A DNA stretch of 64,000 bases from CAZTHM01 sp041946825 (lineage in GTDB: Bacteria; Acidobacteriota; Terriglobia; UBA7540): the NCBI GenBank assembly GCA_041946825.1, contig JBHGBD010000024.1, positions 8,878 to 72,877 on the forward strand. The letters run 5' to 3'. The notes below the pieces were generated by a model, which did no database searches, was not told where the DNA came from, and saw nothing but the letters and a program-made list of their open reading frames with translations. A program made the translations under genes and the position numbers. This document shows positions 26,673-35,949 of the stretch, piece by piece (the first letter of the stretch is position 1; each line of letters starts with the position of its first letter).

Positions 26673-28331
26673 ATGAAGCGGCGTAATTTTCTCAGCGGGC
26701 TCCTCGCCGTCGGCGCGCGGCCCGTCCTGGGCAGGGAATCGACGGCGCGAATACCCGCAACCCTTGACCTGCGCGAACCGATGCGGCGGGCTGTGGCGTG
26801 TGTCCTGAATCGCATGGATCCCGCCCAGAACTACCGCCCCTGGTTTGCAGTCGATGTTGTGGATGGTGTGCCCACGAAGCTGCGGCACGATGTGTGGGAT
26901 TTCGGCGACACGAGCGGCCGATTTCTTGAGGCTCTGATCCTGGCGCGTCAGATGGTGCCGCCCGGCGGAGACGCGCTCCTCGCCGAGCGCCGCATTCGGC
27001 GGTTCGTCGATTCGCTGTTCGGCGTGGATGGATTGATTGCCAACCCTGAGCGCCACGAACCCGATCACATGTTCTCTCAAGGTAGCGCCCTCTACGGACT
27101 GGTGACCGATTTCGACTCCAGCCGCGATCCGAAGCTGGAAGCGCGGATCCAGAGCTTTATCGAGGCGTTGAACCGCGCTGCGGTGCAGGAGCGAGATTAC
27201 CTTTGGTTCCCGCAGGTGGCCACGAAAATCGCCCCGTGTTCGCACATGGCGGCGTACCAGGTGCTGCCCATCGTGCGTTTCTATGAGCTCACACATTACG
27301 CTCCGGCACTCAAATATTCGGAGCGCCTGGCGCGCTGGGCTTTCTATCACGACCCCACGGTCACCGTCGAAGGTGTGATTACAAAGACGGGTTGGGAAGG
27401 GCATCTGCACGCCTGGATGGATACCTATACGGGCATCATTCGTTGCACGCTCGCGGGTGGCGACCTGGACCGTGACGCCGTGCTGGCGCGTGCACGCAAG
27501 CTTTACGAATGGGTGAAGGCGAATTACACCAGCAGCTTTGGCTGGGTCGCGGACTCAGTCGGCTCCCAAACCTGCGAGACGGACACGATTACGAGCGCCA
27601 TCCGGCTGGCACTGGAGCTCATCAAGCAAGGGCACCACGAATACTGGAACGACATCGAGCGGTTCGCGCGCAACCAGCTTGTGGAAAATCAGTTCGTGGA
27701 TGTGTCGCGGTTGGGTATCCGAGATCCCCGCACGTCGCGCGGATTGCAGGGCGCGTTCGAGAGTTATGCCGCGCCCAACACCTTGCTCGCGGCGCGGGAC
27801 GCGGTCGTGGAAGGGTGCTGCATCAATGGCGGCATGCGCGGGCTTTTCCTGGCCTACGACCACGCCGTCCACGCTACGCCAACGGAGGTTCGTGTCAATC
27901 TGCTGCTCACGTCAGGCGGGCGCGGCGTCGAGGTGACGAGTTTTCTGCCTTTCGAAGGGCGGCTGGATCTGACTCCCCAGGATTCCAGGCCACTGTTTGT
28001 GCGTTATCCCGACTGGCTGTCCCGCGAGGACGTGAGAATCGAGGCGCCGTCGCGCGTCCGTCACGAGCCCGAATCCGGCGCTCCCTACCTGAAGTTCAGC
28101 GGCCATCGGCGTGGGTCGAGAATTGTCTTGCGCTTCCCTCAACGCGAAGTAGAAAGGACCGAGGTTGTGGCTGGGAAACCGTATCGCGTCCGCTGGCGGG
28201 GCGACACGGTGGCCGAACTCTTACCCGCTGGCGCGCCCTACCCGATATTCCAGCGGAGCTCTTTGCGCGGCACTGACGCTCCTCTGAAAGTCCAAGGAAC
28301 GCCGTTTCGGGTCTCGCGCGTGCACTGGTGA
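26673..28331 (+). CDS. Tat-exported six-hairpin glycosidase, GH127 (beta-L-arabinofuranosidase)-like
   Basis: 552 residues from the ATG at 26673, with GGGAG seven bases upstream and a Tat-like signal (MKRRNFLSGLLAVGARP). The helical barrel contains MDTYTGI, TCETDTITSA and, at about residue 380, EGCCINGGMRG. This recalls the Cys-Cys motif that helps bind zinc in GH127 enzymes. After it come a beta domain and a typical GH127-like ending (FVRYPDWLSREDVRIEAPS). In that family a Cys acts as nucleophile, so the pair of Cys here is likely important. It is divergent from the sugar-acid dehydratase gene and convergent with an SDR gene. Activity on L-arabinofuranose or a related sugar is inference. Confidence 0.78.
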   Translation: MKRRNFLSGLLAVGARPVLGRESTARIPATLDLREPMRRAVACVLNRMDPAQNYRPWFAVDVVDGVPTKLRHDVWDFGDTSGRFLEALILARQMVPPGGDALLAERRIRRFVDSLFGVDGLIANPERHEPDHMFSQGSALYGLVTDFDSSRDPKLEARIQSFIEALNRAAVQERDYLWFPQVATKIAPCSHMAAYQVLPIVRFYELTHYAPALKYSERLARWAFYHDPTVTVEGVITKTGWEGHLHAWMDTYTGIIRCTLAGGDLDRDAVLARARKLYEWVKANYTSSFGWVADSVGSQTCETDTITSAIRLALELIKQGHHEYWNDIERFARNQLVENQFVDVSRLGIRDPRTSRGLQGAFESYAAPNTLLAARDAVVEGCCINGGMRGLFLAYDHAVHATPTEVRVNLLLTSGGRGVEVTSFLPFEGRLDLTPQDSRPLFVRYPDWLSREDVRIEAPSRVRHEPESGAPYLKFSGHRRGSRIVLRFPQREVERTEVVAGKPYRVRWRGDTVAELLPAGAPYPIFQRSSLRGTDAPLKVQGTPFRVSRVHW

Positions 28332-28354
28332 GGCGGTTGCGGGGAAGGGAATCC

Positions 28355-29128
28355 TCAAAGCGTAATCGTCAGCCCGCCATCGACCATGAGGTCGGCTCCG
28401 GTCAGGTACCCACACTCGCGCGAAGCCAGAAATAAGGCGGCCGCGGCGACTTCCTCGGGCAATCCCACCCTGCGCAGAGGGATCCTTCCTGACTTGACGT
28501 AATAATCCATGAAGTGTCCTGTAGTGGTCTCATCGATGCCGTTGACGACCGACATGGGCGTGCGGATGAACCCCGGGCTGATGGAGTTCACGACAATGTT
28601 GTGCGGCGCGAACTCGATGGCCAGGTTTCGGGTGAGTTGCGCCACGCCGCCCTTGGCTGCCGCGTAGGCGCTGGAGTTTGGCTCAGAAATCAGTCGGTGC
28701 ACCGAGGCGATGTTGACGATGCTCCCGCCTCCGAACTCGCGCATCGTTCGTGCGGCGACGCGCGCGCAGAGAAAATACGCGGTCAGATTTGTGTCGATGA
28801 CATTGCGCCACTCGTCGCGGGTCAGGTCATCCGCGCTCACCGGGGCGTAGGTCGCGGCGTTGTTGATGAGGATATCGAGCCGGCCACACTGGGTTGCGAC
28901 CTGCTGGACGGTGTTTTCAGCCTTCGCCCCGTCCGCGAGGTCGATTTCCCAGACGTCCGCCCTGCCGCCCGCGGAAGCGATCTCCTCGGCCACCGCGCGC
29001 GCCGCCGGCCCGTTGCGGTCGAGGATGGCCACGCGTGCGCCTTCCGAGGAGAAGGCCAACGACACAGCCTTTCCGATACCGCTGCCGCCGCCGGTGATAA
29101 TGGCGGCTCTTCCTTCAAGACGATTCAT
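28355..29128 (-). CDS. SDR family NAD(P)-dependent oxidoreductase
   Basis: 257 residues with the classical SDR plan: cofactor loop TGGGSGIG (residues 13-20), NNAATYA, catalytic Ser in VNIASVHR, Tyr and Lys in SSAYAAAKGG, then INSISPGF-type VNSISPGFIRTPM and the C-terminal GADLMVDGG. Asp after the second strand (AILDRNG) favours NAD over NADP. Such enzymes next to enolase-type dehydratases often oxidise aldoses, lactols or keto-sugar acids. It ends 23 nt from the end of the convergent GH127-like gene. The exact substrate is unknown. Confidence 0.92.
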   Translation of the reverse strand: MNRLEGRAAIITGGGSGIGKAVSLAFSSEGARVAILDRNGPAARAVAEEIASAGGRADVWEIDLADGAKAENTVQQVATQCGRLDILINNAATYAPVSADDLTRDEWRNVIDTNLTAYFLCARVAARTMREFGGGSIVNIASVHRLISEPNSSAYAAAKGGVAQLTRNLAIEFAPHNIVVNSISPGFIRTPMSVVNGIDETTTGHFMDYYVKSGRIPLRRVGLPEEVAAAALFLASRECGYLTGADLMVDGGLTITL

Positions 29129-29460
29129 CGCTGCCGAACCCCCGCCTTTGATCTCTCATGTCGGCTGGTGCGTGGGGCTCCGTGACAATCCCCACCCGTG
29201 CTCTGCCGGCTGCCCGCTCCTGAAGAGCCCTGAATGCTGCGTCAACATCCGTGTCGCAGGATTGCACATTATATACTCGGACCGTGTCGATAGCTGTTCC
29301 GAGTTTCCGGCTGACGACCCGACAGCGATTTGCCCAATTGGACCGCGGCCGTCGTCGCGTCTTCTGTTTTTGTGGCGGGTTCAGCCCTTCCTGGCGCCAT
29401 TTCTACGCTCAGACCCTGTGAAGCAGGTCGTTGGGGCTTGAAGCGAACCGTAATTTCGCC
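29129..29460. other. Gap between the SDR and TetR genes
   Basis: About 330 nt without a supported gene. The only clear signals are at its right end, where the TetR promoter and operator begin at 29461. Open frames reaching into it are extensions or antisense shadows of the SDR gene. Confidence 0.4.
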
Positions 29461-29489
29461 TTGACATGCCGACTAAAGTGACCTATAGT
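29461..29489 (+). promoter_or_regulatory. Promoter of the TetR-efflux operon
   Basis: TTGACA (29461-29466), a 17-nt spacer and TATAGT (29484-29489) make a near-consensus promoter. The operator at 29479-29508 covers its -10 box. Confidence 0.8.
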
Positions 29490-29508
29490 CATATTCGACT
29501 TTAGGTCA
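29479..29508. promoter_or_regulatory. TetR operator (inverted repeat)
   Basis: TGACCTATAGTC (29479-29490) and GACTTTAGGTCA (29497-29508) are inverted copies matching at 11 of 12 positions around six bases. A further AGGTCACTT close to the start codon mirrors AAGTGACCT at the left edge, so a second half site may be used. The position over the -10 box and transcription start fits autorepression. Confidence 0.75.
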
Positions 29509-29528
29509 TATATGAGCAGAGGTCACTT

Positions 29529-30239
29529 ATGAAAGCCAAGATGAAAGGCCGGCCCGTTCCCACCTCCCCGGAGCCTGCGGGCAGGCGCGCCCGTCGGCAG
29601 GCCGAAACGCGTGCCCGCATCATGCGCGCGGCGCTCGATCTTTTCGCCAAGCGAGGGTATGCAGCAACCAAGGTTGAGCAGATTACGGAGGCCGCTGACA
29701 TCGGCAAGGGCACGTTCTTCAACTATTTCCCTTCCAAGGAACATGTGCTGGCAGGCTTTGGCGACCTGCAACTCAGCAAGGTGGAGCACGCCTTGGAGGA
29801 GGCGATGCAGGAGGGCAAATTGCCGCGCGGCGTGTGGAAGGGCTTGGCACGCGCACTGGCGCGAGAGCCGGGGCGCAGTCCGGGGTTGGCGCGGGGATTG
29901 CTCGCGGCCATGGTTTCCAACGGTGCCGTCATGGATCAGACCCAGCAAACGCTCAGCCGTGGCCGGGAAATGCTGGCCCAACTTATTCGCAAGGGTCAGG
30001 AAGGCGGCGATGTCCGGAGTGACGTAAATCCCAGGGACACTGCACGACTCTTTCAGCAGACGCTATTGGGGGCGCTGCTCTTGTGGTCGCTTGACCCCAA
30101 GGTTGATCTCGGCCCGTGGCTCGACAAGACGTTCGATTTCTTCTGGGCAGGGGTGGCAGTGCCGGAGCAGGCAGGTGCGCGTTCGACCCGCACGGGCCGC
30201 GGGCGAACACGAAGCAACGTGGTCGAGGTAACGGCATGA
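29529..30239 (+). CDS. TetR/AcrR family transcriptional repressor of the efflux operon
   Basis: 236 residues; the ATG at 29529 follows AGAGG by about six bases. The N-terminal HTH is standard for the family (RIMRAALDLFAKRGY, then VEQITEAADIGKGTFFNYFP). The C-terminal ligand domain is helical and ends in a basic tail (GARSTRTGRGRTRSN). The stop codon overlaps the start of the HlyD gene (ATGA), so regulator and pump are translated together. The inverted repeat over its promoter predicts autorepression relieved by a pump substrate. The arrangement parallels E. coli cecR-ybhGFSR. Confidence 0.93.
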   Translation: MKAKMKGRPVPTSPEPAGRRARRQAETRARIMRAALDLFAKRGYAATKVEQITEAADIGKGTFFNYFPSKEHVLAGFGDLQLSKVEHALEEAMQEGKLPRGVWKGLARALAREPGRSPGLARGLLAAMVSNGAVMDQTQQTLSRGREMLAQLIRKGQEGGDVRSDVNPRDTARLFQQTLLGALLLWSLDPKVDLGPWLDKTFDFFWAGVAVPEQAGARSTRTGRGRTRSNVVEVTA

Positions 30240-31384
30240 AGAAGCGGCTAATCCTTGTGACGGTTTTCGTTCTGATCGGACTTCTGGCCGGGTTCAAACT
30301 CGTGCTCCAGTACGGGCGGAAGAGCTCCGGGAAGATCCGAATATCCGGAAATATTGAGGTCACCGACGCCGAAGTGAGCTTCAAAATCCCGGGCCGGGTG
30401 CAAGCACGCATGGTGGATGAAGGCCAGACTGTTCAGCGCGGGGATATCGTGGCGCGCCTTGACGACGCAGAACTCACGCAGGAGGTGGCGCTCCGGCGAG
30501 CGGAGGCCGAGGCCGCGCGGGCGGTACGGGCGGAGTTCGAAGCGGGCTCACGGAAGCAGGAAATCGCACAGACGCAAGCCGCGGCCGCCCAGGCCAAGGC
30601 GCGGCTCGACGAGATGCTCGCCGGCTCTCGACCCCAGGAACTGGCGGCAGCCGAAGCCGCTTGGCGCGCAGCGCGGGCGGAAACCGAACGTGCCAAACAG
30701 GATGCGGAGCGTTATGAGGGCCTCTTCAAAAAGGAAATCGTCTCCGCGCAACAGCGCGAGGCGGCGCGCACTTCCTACGAAACCGCGCTCGAGCGCCAAC
30801 GCCAAGCAGAAGAGCAGCTTAAGCTGGTCCGTGAGGGCCCCCGCCAGGAGGAAATCGAGCAGGCACGAGCGCAGTGGATGCAGGCCGAAGAGCGGTTCCG
30901 CCTGGTGAAAGAAGGCCCGCGCAGAGAGCAGATTGAACAAACGCGAGCTCGCGCCGAGCAGGCGAAGCAGGCGCTCGCCGTGGCGGAAACCCGCCTGGGT
31001 TACGCGACGCTCGTCTCCCCACTCGCCGGCGTCGTGTTGAGCAAAAACACCGAGCCGGGGGAATACGTCGCAGCGGGAACGCCCATCGTAACGGTCGGCG
31101 ATCTCGAGCATCCGTGGGTTCGGGTATTCATCGACGAGACGGACTTGGGGCGCGTCAAAGTCGGGCAGAGCGCGCGTGTCACCACCGACACGTTTCCAGG
31201 CAAATCCTATGAAGGCCGCGTCTCGTTCATCGCTTCGCAGGCGGAATTCACCCCGCGAAGCGTGCAGACGGAGAAGGAACGCGTAAAGCTGGTTTATCGC
31301 GTCAAAGTGGAGATTGCCAATCAGAAGATGGAACTGAAGCCCGGCATGCCCGCGGACGTGGAGATTTCATTGGTGGAGAAGTGA
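30236..31384 (+). CDS. HlyD-family periplasmic adaptor of an ABC efflux pump (YbhG-like)
   Basis: 382 residues from the ATG at 30236, overlapping the TetR stop by four bases. One N-terminal membrane anchor (LILVTVFVLIGLLAGFKLVL) is followed by a lipoyl half-motif (GRVQARMVDEGQTVQRGDIV). A long coiled coil comes next, with internal repeats of the form EGPRxExIEQ at about residues 200 and 225. Then come the second lipoyl half (SPLAGVVLSKNTEPGEYVAAG) and a beta-barrel domain. It bridges an inner-membrane ABC exporter to an outer-membrane channel; no TolC-like gene is in the window. A 181-nt gap separates it from the ATPase genes. Confidence 0.92.
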   Translation: MKKRLILVTVFVLIGLLAGFKLVLQYGRKSSGKIRISGNIEVTDAEVSFKIPGRVQARMVDEGQTVQRGDIVARLDDAELTQEVALRRAEAEAARAVRAEFEAGSRKQEIAQTQAAAAQAKARLDEMLAGSRPQELAAAEAAWRAARAETERAKQDAERYEGLFKKEIVSAQQREAARTSYETALERQRQAEEQLKLVREGPRQEEIEQARAQWMQAEERFRLVKEGPRREQIEQTRARAEQAKQALAVAETRLGYATLVSPLAGVVLSKNTEPGEYVAAGTPIVTVGDLEHPWVRVFIDETDLGRVKVGQSARVTTDTFPGKSYEGRVSFIASQAEFTPRSVQTEKERVKLVYRVKVEIANQKMELKPGMPADVEISLVEK

Positions 31385-31565
31385 TATCACGCTGCACCGC
31401 TGGCTCCTGCCACTCCCCCGGCGGGGGAGGGATGGGCGCTCATTTGAATCCAACCTCCGGCCGCACGGGAAGACGGTGTCGCGACTCGTCGAAACGGGTA
31501 AAGGGGCTCGCCGCGAACCTGAAGCGGTTAGCGGTTGCGAGCCAACGTAAGTTTGGGTTTGGATC

Positions 31566-32480
31566 ATGACAACCATCCACATCACTCGCCTCACCAAGAC
31601 GTTCGGCGCCGCGCGTGCCGTCGATGACCTCACGCTTGACGTCACGGAGGGCGAGATATTCGCGCTGGTTGGGCCGGACGGCGCCGGAAAGACCACCACG
31701 ATGCGGCTCCTCACCGCCATCATGGACCCGACGTCGGGTGATGCCTGGGTGGCGGGTCGTCACATCGTGAAAGAGGCGGAGGCCATCAAGGAAGAAATTG
31801 GTTATATGAGCCAGCAGTTCGGGCTCTATCCCGATCTGACGGTTGAGGAGAACATCGATTTCTACGCGGACGTTTACGGCGTGGACCGGCAAGGCCGCCG
31901 GGAGAAAGCGGAGCGCCTGCTCGCCTTCAGCAACCTGGCCCCCTTCAAGAAACGCCTGGCGGGCAACCTTTCGGGCGGCATGAAGCAGAAACTCGGTCTC
32001 GCCTGCGCGTTAATCCATACTCCGAAGGTTCTGTTCCTCGACGAGCCGACGAATGGCGTTGATCCGTCCTCGCGACGCGACTTCTGGAGAATCCTGTATC
32101 AGCTCCTGCGTGAGAAGGTCACCATCTTCGTTTCCACCGCTTACCTGGATGAAGCCGAGCGCGCGAGCCGCGTCGGGCTGATGCATCGCGGGCGCTTGCT
32201 GGCGGTGGGCACTCCGCAGGAAATCAAGAAGCTCATGCGCGGCTCCATCCTCGAGGTCCGGGCCTCCGAAGCCCGAAAAGCGGCTGCGGTGCTCCGCGCG
32301 GCATTTCCGGGCGGGTCGGTAGGGCTGTTCGGCGATCGCGTTCACGTGGTGGGAGAGGATTGGCGCGAGATGCAGCGTCGAGCGGAAGAGAATCTCCGCG
32401 CGGCGAATGTGGAAATGCTGGAGTCCCGCTCCATCGAGCCTTCGCTCGAAGACGTTTTTGTCTCGGTGCTCGGCGAATAG
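31566..32480 (+). CDS. ABC transporter ATP-binding protein, YbhF N-terminal-half-like
   Basis: 304 residues with Walker A GPDGAGKTT, Q-loop YMSQQFGLYPDLTVEENI, signature LSGGMKQKLGLA and Walker B VLFLDEPTNGVDP. The Asp in Walker A (GPDG, where GPNG is usual) is characteristic of the first half of YbhF-type double ATPases. A C-terminal DUF4162-like region ends SLEDVFVSVLG. It lies 18 nt upstream of a second ATPase gene, so the pump probably uses a heterodimer of two separate ATPases. Confidence 0.93.
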   Translation: MTTIHITRLTKTFGAARAVDDLTLDVTEGEIFALVGPDGAGKTTTMRLLTAIMDPTSGDAWVAGRHIVKEAEAIKEEIGYMSQQFGLYPDLTVEENIDFYADVYGVDRQGRREKAERLLAFSNLAPFKKRLAGNLSGGMKQKLGLACALIHTPKVLFLDEPTNGVDPSSRRDFWRILYQLLREKVTIFVSTAYLDEAERASRVGLMHRGRLLAVGTPQEIKKLMRGSILEVRASEARKAAAVLRAAFPGGSVGLFGDRVHVVGEDWREMQRRAEENLRAANVEMLESRSIEPSLEDVFVSVLGE

Positions 32481-32498
32481 CGGCATTTAGGATGCCGC

Positions 32499-33506
32499 AT
32501 GGCGGCCCCAAAGCTCGGCGCGACGTTACGCATGAACAACAACGCAAGCCAAAACGCTGTGGTCGTCAAAGATCTCGAACGCCGGTTCGGAAAGTTCGTG
32601 GCCGTCAACCGCGTCAGCTTCGAGGTAAAGAGGGGCGAGATTTTCGGATTCCTGGGGCCGAATGGCGCGGGGAAGTCCACCACCATTCGCATCCTCTGCG
32701 GCATTCTTGCGCCCACGGGCGGCGCGGGGACGGTGGCGGGCTTCGACATCCGGACCGATGCCGAGCAGATCAAGTCCCACATCGGCTACATGAGTCAGAA
32801 GTTTTCGCTGTACGAGGACCTCACGGTCGAAGAAAACATCGATTTCTACAGTGGAATCTATCGCCTCCACCCAGAGAAGAAGCAGGAGCGCAAGGAGTGG
32901 GTGATCACGATGGCGGGCCTCGGGGAGCATCGCCACTCACGGACGGCGACCCTCGCAGGAGGATGGAAGCAGCGGCTGGCACTTGGCTGCGCGATCCTGC
33001 ATGAGCCTCCCATCCTCTTTCTGGACGAGCCGACCTCCGGCGTCGACCCCATCAGCCGCCGGCAGTTCTGGGACCTGATCTACCAACTCTCCGGCCGGGG
33101 GGTCACGGTCTTCGTAACGACGCATTACATGGACGAGGCTGAGTACTGTGATCGTATCGGGCTCATCTACCGCGGCGAGTTGATCGCGCTGGGCAGTCCG
33201 GGAGAGCTGAAAACCAAACTGATGCAAGAAGAAGTGCTGGAGGTCCGCTGCGCCCGGCCGCAGGTCGCCATGGATGAAATTGCACCTCTTCCGGGGGTCA
33301 AGGAAGTAGCGCTGTTCGGGCGCGGCCTGCATGTGGTGGCGGAAGACGGCGAATCGGTAGCGGGCAGAATTCTCGAGCACCTGAGGCAGAAAGACCTTGC
33401 CGTGGAAGGGGTCGAGAAGATTGTCCCTTCGCTCGAAGATGTTTTCGTTTCGCTCATCGCACGCCACGACCGGGCCGTTGAGGCGCAACCGGCGGTGCAA
33501 CTATGA
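32499..33506 (+). CDS. ABC transporter ATP-binding protein, YbhF C-terminal-half-like
   Basis: 335 residues. Walker A is GPNGAGKST, the Q-loop is YMSQKFSLYEDLTVEENI, the signature is LAGGWKQRLALG and Walker B is ILFLDEPTSGVDP. The LAGGWKQR signature is that of the second half of YbhF. The start at 32499 has AGGA eight bases upstream; 32532 is an alternative without a ribosome site. The C-terminus again ends SLEDVFVSLIA plus a short tail. The stop overlaps the next permease gene start (ATGA), which shows tight coupling. Confidence 0.93.
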   Translation: MAAPKLGATLRMNNNASQNAVVVKDLERRFGKFVAVNRVSFEVKRGEIFGFLGPNGAGKSTTIRILCGILAPTGGAGTVAGFDIRTDAEQIKSHIGYMSQKFSLYEDLTVEENIDFYSGIYRLHPEKKQERKEWVITMAGLGEHRHSRTATLAGGWKQRLALGCAILHEPPILFLDEPTSGVDPISRRQFWDLIYQLSGRGVTVFVTTHYMDEAEYCDRIGLIYRGELIALGSPGELKTKLMQEEVLEVRCARPQVAMDEIAPLPGVKEVALFGRGLHVVAEDGESVAGRILEHLRQKDLAVEGVEKIVPSLEDVFVSLIARHDRAVEAQPAVQL

Positions 33507-34636
33507 AGGCGCAGCGCATCAGAGCCATGGCCCGCAAGGAATTCCTCCATGTTCTGCGCGACCCGCGCAGCCTGGGGATGGCGATTGCGATGCCTATGGT
33601 TCTGCTGCTGCTCTTCGGTTATGCGCTGACACTCGATGTGGACCGGGTGCCGCTCACCGTCTGGGACCAGAGCGAGACAGCAGAGAGCCGTCAACTCATC
33701 AGCCTCTTCGCCGGCTCGCGTTATTTCTCGCTGCGCTCGCATGTGGGCAATTACCGCGAGGTGGAGCGGGCCATCGATCATCGGGAAGCGCTGATGGCGC
33801 TGATCATCCCGCGCGACTTCGCCGGCAAGGTGGGGAGCGGCCGAGTGGCAGCGGTCCAGTTGATCGTGGACGGAAGTGACTCGAATACGGCCACGATCGC
33901 GATCGGCTACGCCACGGCGGTGGCGAAGGGCTACGCGGAGGAGGTGAGCTTGCATGAGGTCCGGCGGCTGGGCGGACCTGTGCTGCAAACGCCACTCGAA
34001 CTACGGCCGCGGGTGTGGTTTAACGAGGAAATGCAATCGCGGAACTATATCATCCCCGGCCTCATTGCCGTCCTCATGATGATCATCGCCGCGCTTCTCA
34101 CCTCGCTCACAGTCGCGCGCGAATGGGAACGAGGCACAATGGAGCAACTCATCTCGACCCCCGTTAAAGGGTTCGAGCTGATCCTGGGCAAGTTAGCGCC
34201 CTACTTCGCGGTGGGCATGGTGGATGTCGTGCTCGCCGTGCTGATGGGCGAGTTCCTTTTTCGCGTCCCGCTGCGCGGAAGCGTGGCTCTACTCTTCACC
34301 CAGACGGCAATCTTTCTGGTGGGAGCTCTGGGGATGGGCATGGTCATCAGCATTGTCGCCAAAAACCAGCTGGTGGCCAACCAATTGGCCATGGTGCTGA
34401 CATTCCTGCCCGCCTTTATTCTTTCCGGCCTCATCTACGCCATCGGCAACATGCCGCCGGTGGTGCGGCTCATCACCTATTTTGTCCCCGCCCGCTATCT
34501 GGTGACGCTGGTTAAGGGAATCTATATGAAGGGCGTGGGAGTCCGAATCCTGATCGGCGAGGGCGCACTGCTGGTCATCTTCGCCACGGCGATGCTCATC
34601 CTCGCCAACGCCCGGTTCAAGAAAAAGCTGGTGTGA
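33503..34636 (+). CDS. ABC-2 type exporter permease (YbhS-like)
   Basis: 377 residues with one N-terminal helix (LGMAIAMPMVLLLLFGYALT), a large extracytoplasmic domain of about 150 residues (DGSDSNTATIAIGYA) and five C-terminal helices. The motif around RNYIIPGLIAVLMMIIAALL and EWERGTMEQLISTPV is the family signature. It starts inside the stop codon of the second ATPase gene. With the next gene it forms the membrane part of the pump. YbhFSR-type systems export hydrophobic or cationic compounds; the specificity here is unknown. Confidence 0.93.
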   Translation: MKAQRIRAMARKEFLHVLRDPRSLGMAIAMPMVLLLLFGYALTLDVDRVPLTVWDQSETAESRQLISLFAGSRYFSLRSHVGNYREVERAIDHREALMALIIPRDFAGKVGSGRVAAVQLIVDGSDSNTATIAIGYATAVAKGYAEEVSLHEVRRLGGPVLQTPLELRPRVWFNEEMQSRNYIIPGLIAVLMMIIAALLTSLTVAREWERGTMEQLISTPVKGFELILGKLAPYFAVGMVDVVLAVLMGEFLFRVPLRGSVALLFTQTAIFLVGALGMGMVISIVAKNQLVANQLAMVLTFLPAFILSGLIYAIGNMPPVVRLITYFVPARYLVTLVKGIYMKGVGVRILIGEGALLVIFATAMLILANARFKKKLV

Positions 34637-35769
34637 GCATGTCCGACCGCATCCGTCAAATGCTGATCAAGGAATTCATCCAGGTTCTGCGCGACCGGCG
34701 GATGAAGGCCATCATCTTCGTTATGCCGCTTGTGCAGCTGTTGGTTTTCGGTTACGTCGTGACCACCGACGTGAATCGAATCACCACCGCTGTGTACGAT
34801 CTCGATGCGAGTGGAGCGAGCCGCGAAGTGGTGAGCCGCTTCCGCGACTCCGGATACTTCGAGATACGCGAGTATGTAGGGAGCGAAGAACGCGCGCGGG
34901 AATTGCTCGACCGCAGCAAGGTTACCGCGCTCCTCCGCATGGACAAGGGTTTCGAGGAGGACCTGCGCGCCGGGCGTACGGCGCAGATTCAGCTCATCCT
35001 CGACGGCACCGACTCGAATACTGCCGGCATCGTCATGAACTACGCGGCGGCCATCGTGAACCGCTATTCGGAAGAACTGCTGAGGCAGCGGTCCGCGCGG
35101 CTGCTGGGAGCGGTAAAGCGGCCCGGGACCGTGGAACTGTTGACGCGCGCCTGGTTCAATGAAAACCTGGAAAGCCGCCACTTTTACGTCCCCGGCGTCA
35201 TCGTCATCATTGTCACGCTGGTGACCCTGCTGCTCACCAGCATGGCGGTCGTGCGCGAGAAAGAAATCGGCACCATGGAGCAGATCCTGGTGACGCCCAT
35301 TCGTCCCGCGGAGTTCATTGTTGGCAAAACCCTGCCCTTCGCGCTGGTGAGCTTTTTGGATGTTCTGATGGTTACGGCAGTGGGGGTGCTTTGGTTTGGC
35401 GTGCCGGTCCGCGGAAGCCTGGTACTGCTATTGTTCTCAACCGGCCTGTTCCTGCTGACCGCGCTCGGCATCGGCCTGCTGATTTCGACCATCAGCCAAA
35501 CCCAGCAGCAGGCGATGATGAGCACGTTTTTCTTCTACATGCCGGCGATGCTGCTCTCAGGCTTCATGTTCCCCATCGCCAACATGCCCCGGCCGGTCCA
35601 ATGGCTGACTTATCTGAATCCCATGCGTTATTTCCTGGTGATAATTCGTGAGTCGTTCTTGAAGGGCGTAGGCGTGAGCGTACTCTGGCCGGAGATGCTC
35701 GCCCTAATGAGTATCGGAGTCGCGACGCTCTGGCTTGCCTCGAGGCGATTCAGCAAGACACTGGCATAG
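34633..35769 (+). CDS. ABC-2 type exporter permease (YbhR-like)
   Basis: 378 residues from a GTG at 34633 overlapping the previous stop; an ATG at 34639 is equally possible. It is homologous to the preceding permease: the helix MPLVQLLVFGYVVTTDVNR, the domain containing DGTDSNTAGIVMNYA, and the signature SRHFYVPGVIVIIVTLVTLL with EKEIGTMEQILVTPI, then five C-terminal helices. It is the last gene of the TetR-HlyD-ABC-ABC-permease-permease operon. Confidence 0.93.
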   Translation: MSMSDRIRQMLIKEFIQVLRDRRMKAIIFVMPLVQLLVFGYVVTTDVNRITTAVYDLDASGASREVVSRFRDSGYFEIREYVGSEERARELLDRSKVTALLRMDKGFEEDLRAGRTAQIQLILDGTDSNTAGIVMNYAAAIVNRYSEELLRQRSARLLGAVKRPGTVELLTRAWFNENLESRHFYVPGVIVIIVTLVTLLLTSMAVVREKEIGTMEQILVTPIRPAEFIVGKTLPFALVSFLDVLMVTAVGVLWFGVPVRGSLVLLLFSTGLFLLTALGIGLLISTISQTQQQAMMSTFFFYMPAMLLSGFMFPIANMPRPVQWLTYLNPMRYFLVIIRESFLKGVGVSVLWPEMLALMSIGVATLWLASRRFSKTLA

Positions 35770-35949
35770 GTGAAGTGCCCGAATGGAAGAATCGCGGCCG
35801 AGGAAAGTTGAAGAATCAATAGTTGATCGAGGCTGTCAGATTTGTGAGAGACCCACGGGAGCCGCGAATAGAGACAAGTTCTGTTTGCCAATCCAGGCAG
35901 ATGGGACTTGAGTCAGGGACCGCCTCGCCAGCTCCCCCTTCCGCCGGGC

